Numbered from the stretch's first letter, positions 7,059 through 14,524 are shown. The stretch: 14,552 nt of DNA from an uncultured Prevotella sp. (GCA_937901345.1 CALCHM010000051.1:1-14552), one strand, 5' to 3'. Notes: generated from the letters alone by a model not told the origin. Made by a program: numbers and translations.

Positions 7059-8396
7059 ATGGGACAGTACAAAATTAGGAAAGGACTTGACCTGAATCTT
7101 GCAGGCGAAGCTCCCCTCCAAGTTAAGGAAGCGCCATTGGCTGAAGAATATGCTATCAGTCCTGCTGACTTTCTTGGTGTGATGCCAAAACTTGTGGTGA
7201 AGGAAGGTGAGAACGTACTCGCCGGAAGTCCCCTCTTCGTGGACAAAGCAACGGAGAGCATTGCTTTTGTTTCGCCTATTAGCGGAACGGTGAAGGCAAT
7301 TGAGCGTGGTGAACGCCGTAAAATCCTCTACATTCGCATTACTCCTGATGCCGCTCAAGTAGCAAAGGAGTTTCAGGTTGTAGACCTTGCAAAAGCGACT
7401 CGTGAGGAAGTTTTAAACCTTTTGCTTCAATCAGGTTTATTCGCATTTATGCGTCAACGCCCTTATGACGTGACCGCTAATGCTCAAGACACACCTAAAG
7501 CAATCTTTGTTAGCGCATTCTCAAAGATGCCTTTAGCGGCAGATTTTACTTTCGTAGCAAAGGGTCAAGAAGACGATTTCCGACTTGGCGTTAAAGCGCT
7601 TTCAAAGTTGGCGCAAGTGCACGTAGGTGTTTCTCCAGAACAGATTAATACATCTATCCTTCCCCTCGAAGGTGCCGATGTAAATGTTTTTGACGGTCCT
7701 AACCCTGCAGGTAATGTCGGTGTACAGATCAACCATATCTCTCCCGTTAACAAGGGCGAAGTGGTTTGGACAATGGGCGCTGAAGCCGTTATCTTCATTG
7801 GACGTTTGATGCGTACAGGGAAGGTTGATATGACACGCACGATTGCCGTAGCTGGTAGTAAGGTGGCTGAACCCACTTATCTTAAGGTAAAGGTTGGTGC
7901 ACCCATCTCTTCAATTATTCCTGCCGTAGAAGATCATGTTCGTATTATCAATGGTAATCCTTTGGTTGGTAAAAAGGCAACCATGGCTGATTTCTTGGGC
8001 GCTCATACAACAGAAGTTTGTGCGATTCCCGAAGGCGATGATGTAAACGAACTTTTCGGTTGGATTATGCCCCGTCTTAACGATTTCTCAACAAGTCGTA
8101 GTTATCTTTCATGGTTGATGGGTAATAAGGAGTATGATCTGGATTGCCGTATTAAGGGTGGTGAACGTCACATGATTATGAGTGCAGAATACGAACGCGT
8201 GTTCCCCATGGATATCTATCCTTCTTATTTGATCAAGGCTATTATTACTGGAGATATTGATCGTCAAGAAGCACTGGGTATTTATGAAGTAGCACCCGAA
8301 GATTTTGCCGTAGCAGAATTTATTGACTCTTCAAAATTGGAACTCCAGCGTATTGTACGCGAGGGACTTGATATTCTTCGTAAGGAAAATAGTTAG
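7059..8396 (+). CDS. nqrA: Na+-translocating NADH:quinone reductase subunit A
   Basis: 445 residues, against 446 in Vibrio cholerae. NqrA is the peripheral cytoplasmic subunit of the six-subunit sodium pump that passes electrons from NADH to quinone and exports Na+. It carries no cofactor of its own and is implicated in quinone binding. The N-terminus IRKGLDLNLAGEAP matches the family start, and FVSPISGTVKAIERGERR around residue 70 is the lipoyl/RnfC-like barrel region. It is the first gene of the operon and is followed by nqrB after five bases. The ATG at 7059 is the first in frame and agrees with the family N-terminus. No Shine-Dalgarno is seen. Confidence 0.96.
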   Translation: MGQYKIRKGLDLNLAGEAPLQVKEAPLAEEYAISPADFLGVMPKLVVKEGENVLAGSPLFVDKATESIAFVSPISGTVKAIERGERRKILYIRITPDAAQVAKEFQVVDLAKATREEVLNLLLQSGLFAFMRQRPYDVTANAQDTPKAIFVSAFSKMPLAADFTFVAKGQEDDFRLGVKALSKLAQVHVGVSPEQINTSILPLEGADVNVFDGPNPAGNVGVQINHISPVNKGEVVWTMGAEAVIFIGRLMRTGKVDMTRTIAVAGSKVAEPTYLKVKVGAPISSIIPAVEDHVRIINGNPLVGKKATMADFLGAHTTEVCAIPEGDDVNELFGWIMPRLNDFSTSRSYLSWLMGNKEYDLDCRIKGGERHMIMSAEYERVFPMDIYPSYLIKAIITGDIDRQEALGIYEVAPEDFAVAEFIDSSKLELQRIVREGLDILRKENS

Positions 8397-8401
8397 TAAT
8401 T

Positions 8402-9568
8402 ATGGTAAAGAAATATCTTGATAAAATTCGTCCCAACTTCGAGGAAGGCGGTAAGTTATCTGCATTCCGCTCTGTCTTCGATGGTATGGAGACCTTCTTG
8501 CTTGTTCCTAACGCTACATCACGCGTAGGTGTAAGCATCCACGATGCCATTGACTCAAAGCGCATTATGTCTTTTGTAGTCATCGCATTGCTTCCTGCGC
8601 TCCTTTTTGGTATGTATAATATTGGTTACCAAAACGCATTAGCCGCAGGTATGTTAGAGCAGACTTCATTCATTGAAATGTTCTGCTATGGTCTTCTCGT
8701 GATGCTTCCTCGCATCATTGTTTCATATGGTGTAGGTCTTGGTATTGAGTTCGTTGTAGCTCAGTGGAAGAAGGAAGAAATCCAGGAAGGTTACCTTGTT
8801 TCTGGTTTGCTCATTCCCATGATTTGCCCCGTAAGCACTCCTCTTTGGATGATGGCACTTGCCGTTGCCTTTGCGGTGATTTTTGCTAAGGAAATCTATG
8901 GTGGTACAGGTATGAACATCTTCAACCCCGCGCTTATTGCACGTGCATTCCTCTTCTTTGCTTATCCTACAAGCATGAGTGGTGATGCATGTTGGGTGTC
9001 AACCGAATCGTTCCTCGGTTTGGGTCACAATGTCGTTGATGGTTTTACAGCTGCAACTCCCCTCGGTATGGCGGCGGCTGGTAGTGCCGTTAATTTTGCT
9101 GAAACAAGCACATTCGTCGGTCTCATTCCTGGTTCTGTAGGTGAAACAAGCGTTATCGCTATCGCTCTCGGTGCTGCATTGCTTTTGGTTACAAAGATTG
9201 CCAGCTGGCGCACAATGGGTAGCGTATTTGTAGGTGGTGCATTAGTAGCATTCTTGTTCAATATCGCTGGTATGGAAAACAACGTTGTTGCAAACATTCC
9301 TTGGTACGAACATCTTGCAACTGGTGGTTTCTGCTTTGGTGCCGTATTTATGGCAACCGACCCTGTAACAAGTGCTCGCACGGAAAAGGGTCAGTTCATT
9401 TATGGTTTCCTCATCGGTGTGGTTGCAATTACAGTTCGCGTCTTGAACCCCGGTTATCCCGAAGGTATGATGCTCGCTATCTTGCTCATGAACATGTTCG
9501 CACCGCTGATTGACTATTTCTTCGTACAGAGTAATATTAATATGCGTCTCAACCGCGTTAAGAAGTAA
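8402..9568 (+). CDS. nqrB: Na+-translocating NADH:quinone reductase subunit B
   Basis: 388 residues, a multi-helix membrane subunit that holds a covalently bound FMN and riboflavin and is the core of the Na+ and electron path. The conserved QEGYLVSGLLIPMICPVSTPLWM and GGTGMNIFNPALIARAFLFFAYP segments are present. The flavinylation motif Dxx(S/T)GAT reads DGFTAAT here (213-219), with Thr219 the presumed FMN attachment site and Ala in place of the usual Gly. Attachment needs an ApbE flavin transferase, which is not in this window. It is five bases after nqrA and six before nqrC. The family is a little longer in Vibrio (about 415 residues). Confidence 0.96.
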   Translation: MVKKYLDKIRPNFEEGGKLSAFRSVFDGMETFLLVPNATSRVGVSIHDAIDSKRIMSFVVIALLPALLFGMYNIGYQNALAAGMLEQTSFIEMFCYGLLVMLPRIIVSYGVGLGIEFVVAQWKKEEIQEGYLVSGLLIPMICPVSTPLWMMALAVAFAVIFAKEIYGGTGMNIFNPALIARAFLFFAYPTSMSGDACWVSTESFLGLGHNVVDGFTAATPLGMAAAGSAVNFAETSTFVGLIPGSVGETSVIAIALGAALLLVTKIASWRTMGSVFVGGALVAFLFNIAGMENNVVANIPWYEHLATGGFCFGAVFMATDPVTSARTEKGQFIYGFLIGVVAITVRVLNPGYPEGMMLAILLMNMFAPLIDYFFVQSNINMRLNRVKK

Positions 9569-9574
9569 ACGGCA

Positions 9575-10246
9575 ATGAATACAAATAGTAACGGATATAC
9601 AATTGGATATGCCGCCGTGATGGTTATCATTGTGGCGTTCCTCCTTGCTTTCGTTTCCTCTGTTCTTAAACCCACACAGGATAAGAACGTGGAACTCGAT
9701 AAGAAGAAGCAGATTCTTGCGGCGCTCAACCAGCGCGGTCTTGAGAAGAGCGATATTGAACCTACATACGAAGCCCTCGTAAAGAACGACCTTATCATCA
9801 ACGCAGATGGTAGTGTTAAGGCTGAAGAAGGTGGTTTCAACGAAAAGAACGACTTGGTTGTTTATGTATGTGAAGTAGAAGGCGCTAAGAAGTACGTTTT
9901 CCCTGTAACGGGTAAAGGTCTTTGGGGCGGCCTTTGGGGTTACATTGCTTTGAATGAAGACTTCCAAACCGTGTTTGGCGTTTACATGTCACACGAATCT
10001 GAAACCGCCGGTCTTGGTTCGGTTATCGCTGAACAGAAGTTCCAGGATAAGTTTATCGGCAAGTCTGTGTTTACAGAAGGCGATGCTGAGCACGTAGCCC
10101 TCACTGTTGTAAAGGCTGGTAAGGTTGCAAATGATGCAATTGAAGTTGACGGTATCACTGGTGCTACTCTCACTTGTAACGGTGTGGCAGCAATGGTAAA
10201 CGGCGGTCTCCAGCAGTATGTGAATTTCTTTAATGTTAACAAGTAA
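9575..10246 (+). CDS. nqrC: Na+-translocating NADH:quinone reductase subunit C
   Basis: 223 residues: one N-terminal membrane helix (about 8-31) and a periplasmic FMN-binding domain. The motif DGITGATLT (192-200) matches the ApbE flavinylation consensus, with Thr198 as the probable covalent FMN site. GKGLWGGLWGYIAL and HESETAGLGSVI are conserved NqrC/RnfG-type segments. It passes electrons from the NqrD/E iron-sulfur centre toward NqrB. It is shorter than the Vibrio protein (about 257 residues). It sits between nqrB and nqrD with 6- and 15-base gaps, so is co-transcribed. Confidence 0.96.
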   Translation: MNTNSNGYTIGYAAVMVIIVAFLLAFVSSVLKPTQDKNVELDKKKQILAALNQRGLEKSDIEPTYEALVKNDLIINADGSVKAEEGGFNEKNDLVVYVCEVEGAKKYVFPVTGKGLWGGLWGYIALNEDFQTVFGVYMSHESETAGLGSVIAEQKFQDKFIGKSVFTEGDAEHVALTVVKAGKVANDAIEVDGITGATLTCNGVAAMVNGGLQQYVNFFNVNK

Positions 10247-10261
10247 GCAACGAATAAGAAT

Positions 10262-10885
10262 ATGAGTAAATTATTTTCAAAGGAGAATAAAGAAATATTC
10301 TCAGGTCCGTTGAACCTCAACAACCCTGTGACGGTTCAGGTATTGGGTATCTGTTCTGCGCTTGCTGTAACAGTGCAATTAGAACCCGCTATTGTGATGG
10401 GTCTCTCAGTAACGGTGATTACTGCCTTTGCAAACGTGATTATCTCATTGTTGCGTAAGACAGTTCCTAACCGTATTCGTATCATCGTGCAGCTCGTAGT
10501 TGTTGCTACGCTTGTAACATTGGTGAGCCAGGTGCTTAAGGCTTTTGCTTATGATGTAAGCGTACAGCTCTCTGTATATGTCGGTTTGATTATTACCAAC
10601 TGTATCCTCATGGGTCGCCTTGAAGCTTTTGCTATGCAGAATGGTCCTTGGCAATCATTCCTCGACGGTGTAGGTAGCGGTCTTGGTTATGCTTGGATTT
10701 TGGTTGCTGTAGGTTTTGTGCGCGAACTCTTTGGTGCAGGCACACTCCTCGGCATTCAGGTAATTCCCGATGTATGCTACGAATGGGGTTATGCAAACAA
10801 CGGTATGATGACAATGCCTGCTATGGCGTTGATTATCGTAGGTTGCATCATCTGGGCAACTCGTGCGATTAACGATAAGAAGTAA
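10262..10885 (+). CDS. nqrD: Na+-translocating NADH:quinone reductase subunit D
   Basis: 207 residues, about six membrane helices, in the NqrD/RnfE family. NqrD and NqrE are inverted-topology partners that share an intramembrane 2Fe-2S centre; the two needed cysteines are visible as Cys31 (LGICSALAV) and Cys114 (ITNCILMGR). The NPVTVQVLGICSALAVT start and GAGTLLGIQVIP loop are typical. Fifteen bases follow nqrC and 31 bases separate it from nqrE, the widest gap in the operon. Confidence 0.96.
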   Translation: MSKLFSKENKEIFSGPLNLNNPVTVQVLGICSALAVTVQLEPAIVMGLSVTVITAFANVIISLLRKTVPNRIRIIVQLVVVATLVTLVSQVLKAFAYDVSVQLSVYVGLIITNCILMGRLEAFAMQNGPWQSFLDGVGSGLGYAWILVAVGFVRELFGAGTLLGIQVIPDVCYEWGYANNGMMTMPAMALIIVGCIIWATRAINDKK

Positions 10886-10916
10886 TTCACAAACCCATAA
10901 ATAAGAAACAACGAAT

Positions 10917-11543
10917 ATGGAACATATGTTAAGTTTGTTCGTCCGCTCCATTTTTGTGGACAACATGATTTTCGCCTTCTTCTTGGGTATGTGTTCTTAC
11001 CTTGCAGTGGCGAAGACTGTAAAGACAGCGTTCGGTCTCGGTCTTGCAGTAATCTTTGTGTTGCTCGTAACCGTTCCCGTAAACTACTTGTTGCAGACAC
11101 AAGTGTTAGGTCCCAACTGTCTCGTTGAAGGCGTTGACCTCTCTTTCTTGGCGTTCATCCTCTTTATCGGTGTCATCGCCGGTATCGTGCAGCTCGTAGA
11201 AATGATTGTTGAACGCTTCTCACCCTCACTCTATGCTTCACTCGGTATCTTCTTGCCCCTTATCGCTGTAAACTGCGCTATCATGGGTGCTTCGCTCTTC
11301 ATGCAGCAGCGTATCGGTATGGAACCCAATAGTGCACAGTACATCGGTGGCGTTGCTGACGCTCTTGTGTATGCGCTTGGTTCAGGTATCGGCTGGTTGC
11401 TCGCTATCGTTGCGCTTGCAGCAATCAACGAAAAGATGGCTTATACCGACGTGCCTCGTCCTCTCCGTGGTTTGGGTATCACCTTCATCACTGTAGGACT
11501 CATGGCAATGGCATTTATGTGTTTCTCAGGTCTCACTATTTAA
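10917..11543 (+). CDS. nqrE: Na+-translocating NADH:quinone reductase subunit E
   Basis: 208 residues, about six membrane helices, in the NqrE/RnfA family. The partner cysteines for the shared 2Fe-2S centre are Cys26 (FLGMCSYLAV) and Cys120 (VNCAIMGASLF), the same positions as in Vibrio cholerae. A loop between helices (about residues 57-75, QTQVLGPNCLVEGVDLS) is longer than I remember for the Vibrio protein (198 residues) and contains an extra Cys68. The ATG at 10917 gives the family-like MEHMLSLFVRSIFVDNMIFAFF; an alternative ATG lies nine bases later. Confidence 0.96.
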   Translation: MEHMLSLFVRSIFVDNMIFAFFLGMCSYLAVAKTVKTAFGLGLAVIFVLLVTVPVNYLLQTQVLGPNCLVEGVDLSFLAFILFIGVIAGIVQLVEMIVERFSPSLYASLGIFLPLIAVNCAIMGASLFMQQRIGMEPNSAQYIGGVADALVYALGSGIGWLLAIVALAAINEKMAYTDVPRPLRGLGITFITVGLMAMAFMCFSGLTI

Positions 11544-11561
11544 TAAGGAAAGGAATTAACA

Positions 11562-12833
11562 ATGGCAAATCTTATTTTAGCAAGTATTGGAGTATTCCTT
11601 GTAATCATACTCCTTATTGTAGTGATTTTGCTTGTAGCGAAGAAGTACCTTTCACCTGGTGGAATGGTAACCGTTACAATCAATGGTAAAGACAAGATTC
11701 AGGTAGAGCAGGGTGGTACCCTCCTCGGTACTCTTGCCGCTAACGACATCTACCTCCCCTCTGCATGTGGTGGTAAGGGTTCTTGCGGTCAGTGTAAGGT
11801 ACAAGTACCTGAAGGCGGCGGTGAAATTCTTGATTCTGAAAAGGGTCAGTTCACACGCAAGCAGGTGAAGGAAAACTGGCGTCTCGGTTGCCAGTGTAAG
11901 GTAAAGGGTGATATCAGCATCAATGTTGAAGACTCTGTAATGGGCGTTAAGGAATGGGAGTGCACCGTGATTGGTAACCGCAACGTGGCTACCTTCATCA
12001 AGGAATACAAGGTGGCACTTCCTCCCGGTGAACACATGGACTTCGAACCTGGTTCATACGCTCAGATTAAGATTCCTGCATTCAACATCGACTACGATAA
12101 GGACTTCGACAAGTCGCTCATCGGCGATACTTACCTTCCCGCTTGGAAGAACTTCGGTCTCTTCAACCTCAAGTGTACTAACGACACTCCCACAGTGCGT
12201 GCGTACTCTATGGCCAACTATCCCGACGAAGGTGATATCATCACCCTCAACGTACGTATCGCTACTCCTCCCTTCAAGCCCAAAGAACAGGGTGGCGGCT
12301 TTATGGACGTTAATCCCGGTATCGCTTCATCTTATATCTTCAGCCTTAAGCCCGGTGATAAGGTAATCATGAGCGGTCCTTACGGAGAATTCCGTCCAAA
12401 CTACACTTCAGGACGCGAAATGATTTGGGTAGGTGGTGGTGCCGGTATGGCTCCTCTCCGTGCACAGATCATGCATATGCTCAAGACACGTCAGTGCCGC
12501 GATCGTCAGATGCACTACTTCTATGGTGCACGCGCTTTGGAAGAAATTCCATTCCTCGACGACTTCCTCGCATTGGAAAAGGAATTCGACAACTTCCACT
12601 TCCACCTCGCGCTCGACCGTCCCGATCCCAAGGCAGATGCAGCAGGTATCAAGTACACTGCAGGTTTCGTAGCACCCGTAATGGGCGACACTTACCTCAA
12701 GCAGCATGAAGCGCCCGAAGATTGCGAATATTACCTCTGCGGTCCTCCCATGATGGCGAAGACAGTGCTCGACCTCTTGGACAGCCTCGGCGTAGAAAAG
12801 GAAATGATTCACTTCGACGACTTCGGCGGATAA
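11562..12833 (+). CDS. nqrF: Na+-translocating NADH:quinone reductase subunit F
   Basis: 423 residues; the NADH-oxidising entry subunit. An N-terminal membrane anchor (about residues 4-28) is followed by a 2Fe-2S ferredoxin domain with Cys69, Cys75, Cys78 and Cys110 as ligands. The FAD domain has RAYSMANYPDE (213-223), and the NADH domain has GGGAGMAPLR (291-300) and CGPPMM (393-398), ending in the family tail HFDDFGG. It takes hydride from NADH and passes electrons one at a time to the NqrD/E centre. An AGGA lies upstream (GGAAAGGAATTAACA before the ATG), making this one of the better ribosome binding sites in the operon. An intrinsic terminator follows 13 bases after the stop. Confidence 0.97.
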   Translation: MANLILASIGVFLVIILLIVVILLVAKKYLSPGGMVTVTINGKDKIQVEQGGTLLGTLAANDIYLPSACGGKGSCGQCKVQVPEGGGEILDSEKGQFTRKQVKENWRLGCQCKVKGDISINVEDSVMGVKEWECTVIGNRNVATFIKEYKVALPPGEHMDFEPGSYAQIKIPAFNIDYDKDFDKSLIGDTYLPAWKNFGLFNLKCTNDTPTVRAYSMANYPDEGDIITLNVRIATPPFKPKEQGGGFMDVNPGIASSYIFSLKPGDKVIMSGPYGEFRPNYTSGREMIWVGGGAGMAPLRAQIMHMLKTRQCRDRQMHYFYGARALEEIPFLDDFLALEKEFDNFHFHLALDRPDPKADAAGIKYTAGFVAPVMGDTYLKQHEAPEDCEYYLCGPPMMAKTVLDLLDSLGVEKEMIHFDDFGG

Positions 12834-12846
12834 TCATTCAGAATAG

Positions 12847-12885
12847 AATCTCCCTTTTTCCCCTTGGAATTAGGGAGATTTTTTT
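12847..12885 (+). terminator. Intrinsic terminator of the nqr operon
   Basis: AATCTCCCT (12847-12855) pairs with AGGGAGATT (12872-12880) across a 16-base loop and runs straight into a seven-T tract (12879-12885). It begins 13 bases after the nqrF stop. Confidence 0.85.
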
Positions 12886-13324
12886 GAGAAAACACACACG
12901 TCCAAAGTGTTGGGGATTTCATCTCATGAATGCCACAAAAATGCATCCTTATTATCCCCACCCTGGGTTTGCATCATTTTATCTGCATTTCTGTAGGTAC
13001 GGATGTGGCAAAAACCTGCATAGCGTCATTTTATTTTCGTATCAGCCCTTGCTCACTTGCAAGACGTCATACGTTTTCCAAATCTGGCTATGCGCTCTGC
13101 ATAGCGTCATTTTGTTTCCAAATCTGCCCTTGCAGACTTGCAAGACGTCATACGTTTTGAAAATTTCATATGGTGCTCTGCATAGCGTCACAGGTTTTAC
13201 AAATTAGTCTATGCAGATCATTGTGCCCTCCTAGCACTATATAATTAGGCTACAAAGAGCAGAAGATTACAAGATTTATTTTATCGACAGTCTTGCAAAA
13301 TCAATTCATCTTAAATTTTTCCTA
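12886..13324. other. Non-coding gap with hairpin array
   Basis: No gene is seen in this region of nearly 440 bases between the nqr terminator and the AlaX-like gene. Frames that cross it are made of the repeats below and are not protein-like. Positions 12886-13010 show nothing I recognise. Positions 13215-13324 are A+T-rich and must hold the promoter of the next gene, but no consensus -7/-33 pair is clear. Confidence 0.55.
13016..13214. repeat. Five-unit ~40-bp tandem array with two alternating hairpins
   Basis: Units start at 13018, 13059, 13099, 13140 and 13180, that is at 41, 40, 41 and 40 bases, giving an exact 81-base dimer period. Units alternate between starting with GCATAGCGTCA and with GCAAGACGTCATACG; most continue with a TTTTCCAAATCTG-like core. 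At each junction the end of one unit pairs with the start of the next: CTTGC/GCAAG at 13048-13063 and 13129-13144 (six-base loops), and CTATGC/GCATAG at 13088-13104 (five-base loop). The fourth junction is degenerate. The final unit ends in CTATGC (13209-13214) at the expected offset but without a partner. Confidence 0.9.
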
Positions 13325-13330
13325 ATGATA

Positions 13331-13795
13331 ATGGAAAACATCCAACTTAACGAACATAATAAACAAGAATATCCACCCATGCACACTGCTGAGCATATTT
13401 TGAACCAAACGATGGTGCGTCGTTATGGTTGTCCTCGCTCTCGCAATGCGCATATTGAGCGCAAGAAGTCAAAGGTGAGTTATGAACTCCCTACGTGTCC
13501 TTCTGAGGCGGAGGTTCAGGAAATTGTCAATACCGTAAACGAAGTTATCCAATCAGCATTGCCTGTTACGGTAGAATTCGTTACGCTCGAAAACGTTCCC
13601 GCAGAGGTGAGTCTTGAAAAATTACCCTCCGATGCATCAGAAACTATTCGCCTCGTGCGCATTGGCGATTACGATGTCTGTGCTTGTATCGGTGCACATG
13701 TGTCAAATACATCAGAAATTGGCACTTTTGTTTTGCAGGGCACAAATTGGGACGATGAGAAAAAGTCGTTTCGCATACGTTTTAAATTGGTTTAA
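13331..13795 (+). CDS. AlaX-like free-standing tRNA-editing domain protein
   Basis: 154 residues from the ATG at 13331; an ATG two codons earlier (13325) is also possible. It resembles the second additional domain of threonyl/alanyl-tRNA synthetases, which hydrolyses mischarged tRNA. The zinc ligands are visible: HTAEH (His18, His22) near the N-terminus and CACIGAH (Cys119 and His123, with Cys117 nearby) near the C-terminus. HIERKKSK and SEIGTFVL are also typical of the short Bacteroidales proteins that I recall. The likely role is clearing Ser- or Gly-charged tRNA-Ala, or similar, in the cytoplasm; the exact substrate cannot be read from the sequence. No Shine-Dalgarno is obvious. It appears to be a single-gene unit, ending before a strong hairpin shared with a convergent gene. 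Confidence 0.85.
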   Translation: MENIQLNEHNKQEYPPMHTAEHILNQTMVRRYGCPRSRNAHIERKKSKVSYELPTCPSEAEVQEIVNTVNEVIQSALPVTVEFVTLENVPAEVSLEKLPSDASETIRLVRIGDYDVCACIGAHVSNTSEIGTFVLQGTNWDDEKKSFRIRFKLV

Positions 13796-13796
13796 C

Positions 13797-13858
13797 AAAT
13801 GCCGTTCGAATAACATTCTAACGCCTTTAGAAAAAGGTATTCTAATGCCGTTCCAATA
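13797..13858. repeat. Three short imperfect repeats after the AlaX-like gene
   Basis: Three units beginning AAATGCCGTTCGAATA, AACGCCTTTAGAAAAA and AATGCCGTTCCAATA are spaced 22-24 bases apart; the first two end in ATTCTA. CCTTT/AAAGG in the middle unit can form a small hairpin. Function is unknown. Confidence 0.5.
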
Positions 13859-13879
13859 GAAACTACGCACAAAAATAGG

Positions 13880-13915
13880 AGAGTGGTGTCAAGACGCATC
13901 GTCTGACACCACTCT
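13880..13915. terminator. Strong hairpin, probable terminator between convergent genes
   Basis: AGAGTGGTGTCA, a one-base bulge, then GACG pairs with CGTC and TGACACCACTCT around the loop CAT, making a 16-bp stem. On the + strand no T run follows; on the - strand the stem is followed by CCTATTTTTG, so it fits best as an intrinsic terminator for the minus-strand gene to the right. It may also stop + strand transcription from the AlaX-like gene. Confidence 0.7.
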
Positions 13916-14004
13916 TATGGTAATTATCTAATAAAATTCATTCTTATTCAAACAGAGGTCTGCCCAATCGGCATCTTCATCTCTCTCTAGGGATAAACGA
14001 CAGA

Positions 14005-14220
14005 CTACAAAATATAAACAACAAGCACATAAAGAAGCACAAATATCAGAAGACCGACCAATCTTCCATATCCTTTACCTACTTTATCTTCGCTTTCATA
14101 AGCTCGCGATATAAAAATGACAAAGAACATAACGATTGCGATAAAAAATCCTAAACCATAAGGTACTGATTCAAGTTTCTCTATGAATTCAGAAAAGCGC
14201 CCAGCCGCTTTCGAAGGCAT
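14005..14220 (-). CDS. Small two-helix membrane protein of unknown function
   Basis: 71 residues: a short basic/amphipathic N-terminus (MPSKAAGRFSEFIEKLE), a membrane helix at about 23-39, a charged loop (SRAYESEDKVGKGYGR), and a second helix at about 54-71 running to the C-terminus. Not recognised. GGAG lies seven bases before the ATG, a better ribosome site than most genes here. Its stop is 89 bases before the minus-strand terminator hairpin. In that gap another frame, open without an ATG, reads a plausible acidic tail (DEDADWADLCLNKNEFY) stopping at 13928-13930, so the gene might originally have been longer and be frameshifted. The overlapping + strand frame at 14183-14446 is judged a shadow. 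Confidence 0.55.
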   Translation of the reverse strand: MPSKAAGRFSEFIEKLESVPYGLGFFIAIVMFFVIFISRAYESEDKVGKGYGRLVGLLIFVLLYVLVVYIL

Positions 14221-14302
14221 GACGACTCCGAATAAAATCGTGCATAATCAAATCCGCTTGGCAAACAACGACATGAATTTGCTCATAAATGTACTAAGAC
14301 CA

Positions 14303-14337
14303 AAGACTCCCGTAACTACGGGAGTTACAGGAGTCTT
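14303..14337. terminator. Inverted repeat at the end of the MobC-like gene
   Basis: AAGACTCC (14303-14310) and GTAACT (14312-14317) pair with AGTTAC (14323-14328) and GGAGTCTT (14330-14337), with one C-A mismatch between the two blocks and loop ACGGG. A competing 7-bp hairpin, ACTCCCG/CGGGAGT, uses the same bases. It overlaps the stop codon of the minus-strand gene at 14336-14338, so it probably ends that transcript; the following minus-strand bases (TGGTCTTAG) are only weakly T-rich. Confidence 0.5.
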
Positions 14338-14494
14338 AAAGTTTATCGTAAGTCGCTTGAATTACTTCTTGTTCAAGAAGAGCAGTACGACAGTAGACTT
14401 CACGAGGGAACCCGGATTTTTTAACCTTTTGGGTAAGCAAATCTAGTTCCTCCTCAGTGAAGTAGATTTCTACTCTTTTGCTTCTTTTTCTCAT
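14336..14494 (-). CDS. Short basic protein resembling the MobC N-terminus (relaxosome, RHH-like)
   Basis: 52 residues, too short for many gene callers. The start MRKRSKRVEIYFTEEELDLL followed by a lysine-rich helix and SGFPREVYCRTALL matches, as I recall it, the N-terminal ribbon-helix-helix-like part of plasmid mobilization relaxosome proteins (MobC), which bind near the origin of transfer and help the relaxase. Full-length MobC proteins are about 100-120 residues and continue past EV with a Pro-rich link and helical region; here the protein stops after EQEVIQATYDKL. It is therefore either a mini version or a truncated remnant. AAAGGA lies about eight bases before the ATG, a strong Shine-Dalgarno unlike most genes in the window, hinting at a foreign origin. 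No relaxase gene is visible; it could lie beyond the window or be absent. Confidence 0.55.
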   Translation of the reverse strand: MRKRSKRVEIYFTEEELDLLTQKVKKSGFPREVYCRTALLEQEVIQATYDKL

Positions 14495-14524
14495 GGCAAC
14501 ATCCTTTCTATAGGCGGGGTTTCA

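Noticed and set aside
9242..9967. 241-residue minus-strand frame opposite nqrB/nqrC
   Set aside because: It is antisense to two clearly identified, well-conserved genes with intact cofactor motifs; a shadow frame.
7059..12833. RNF complex in place of NQR
   Set aside because: Gene order A-B-C-D-E-F, the NqrA N-terminus, and an NqrF with ferredoxin, FAD and NADH domains all indicate NQR; RNF lacks this NqrF-type subunit.
12722..13207. 161-residue + strand frame from the end of nqrF into the repeat array
   Set aside because: Its first part is nqrF out of frame, the middle is the terminator, and the rest is the repeat; residue repetition only mirrors the DNA array.
13016..13214. CRISPR array
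   Set aside because: The unit has period about 40, but the sequence between hairpin boxes is shared between units instead of unique, only five units exist, and no cas gene is present.
14183..14446. 87-residue + strand frame
   Set aside because: It overlaps two better minus-strand candidates with Shine-Dalgarno sites and crosses the 14303-14337 inverted repeat; no recognisable features.
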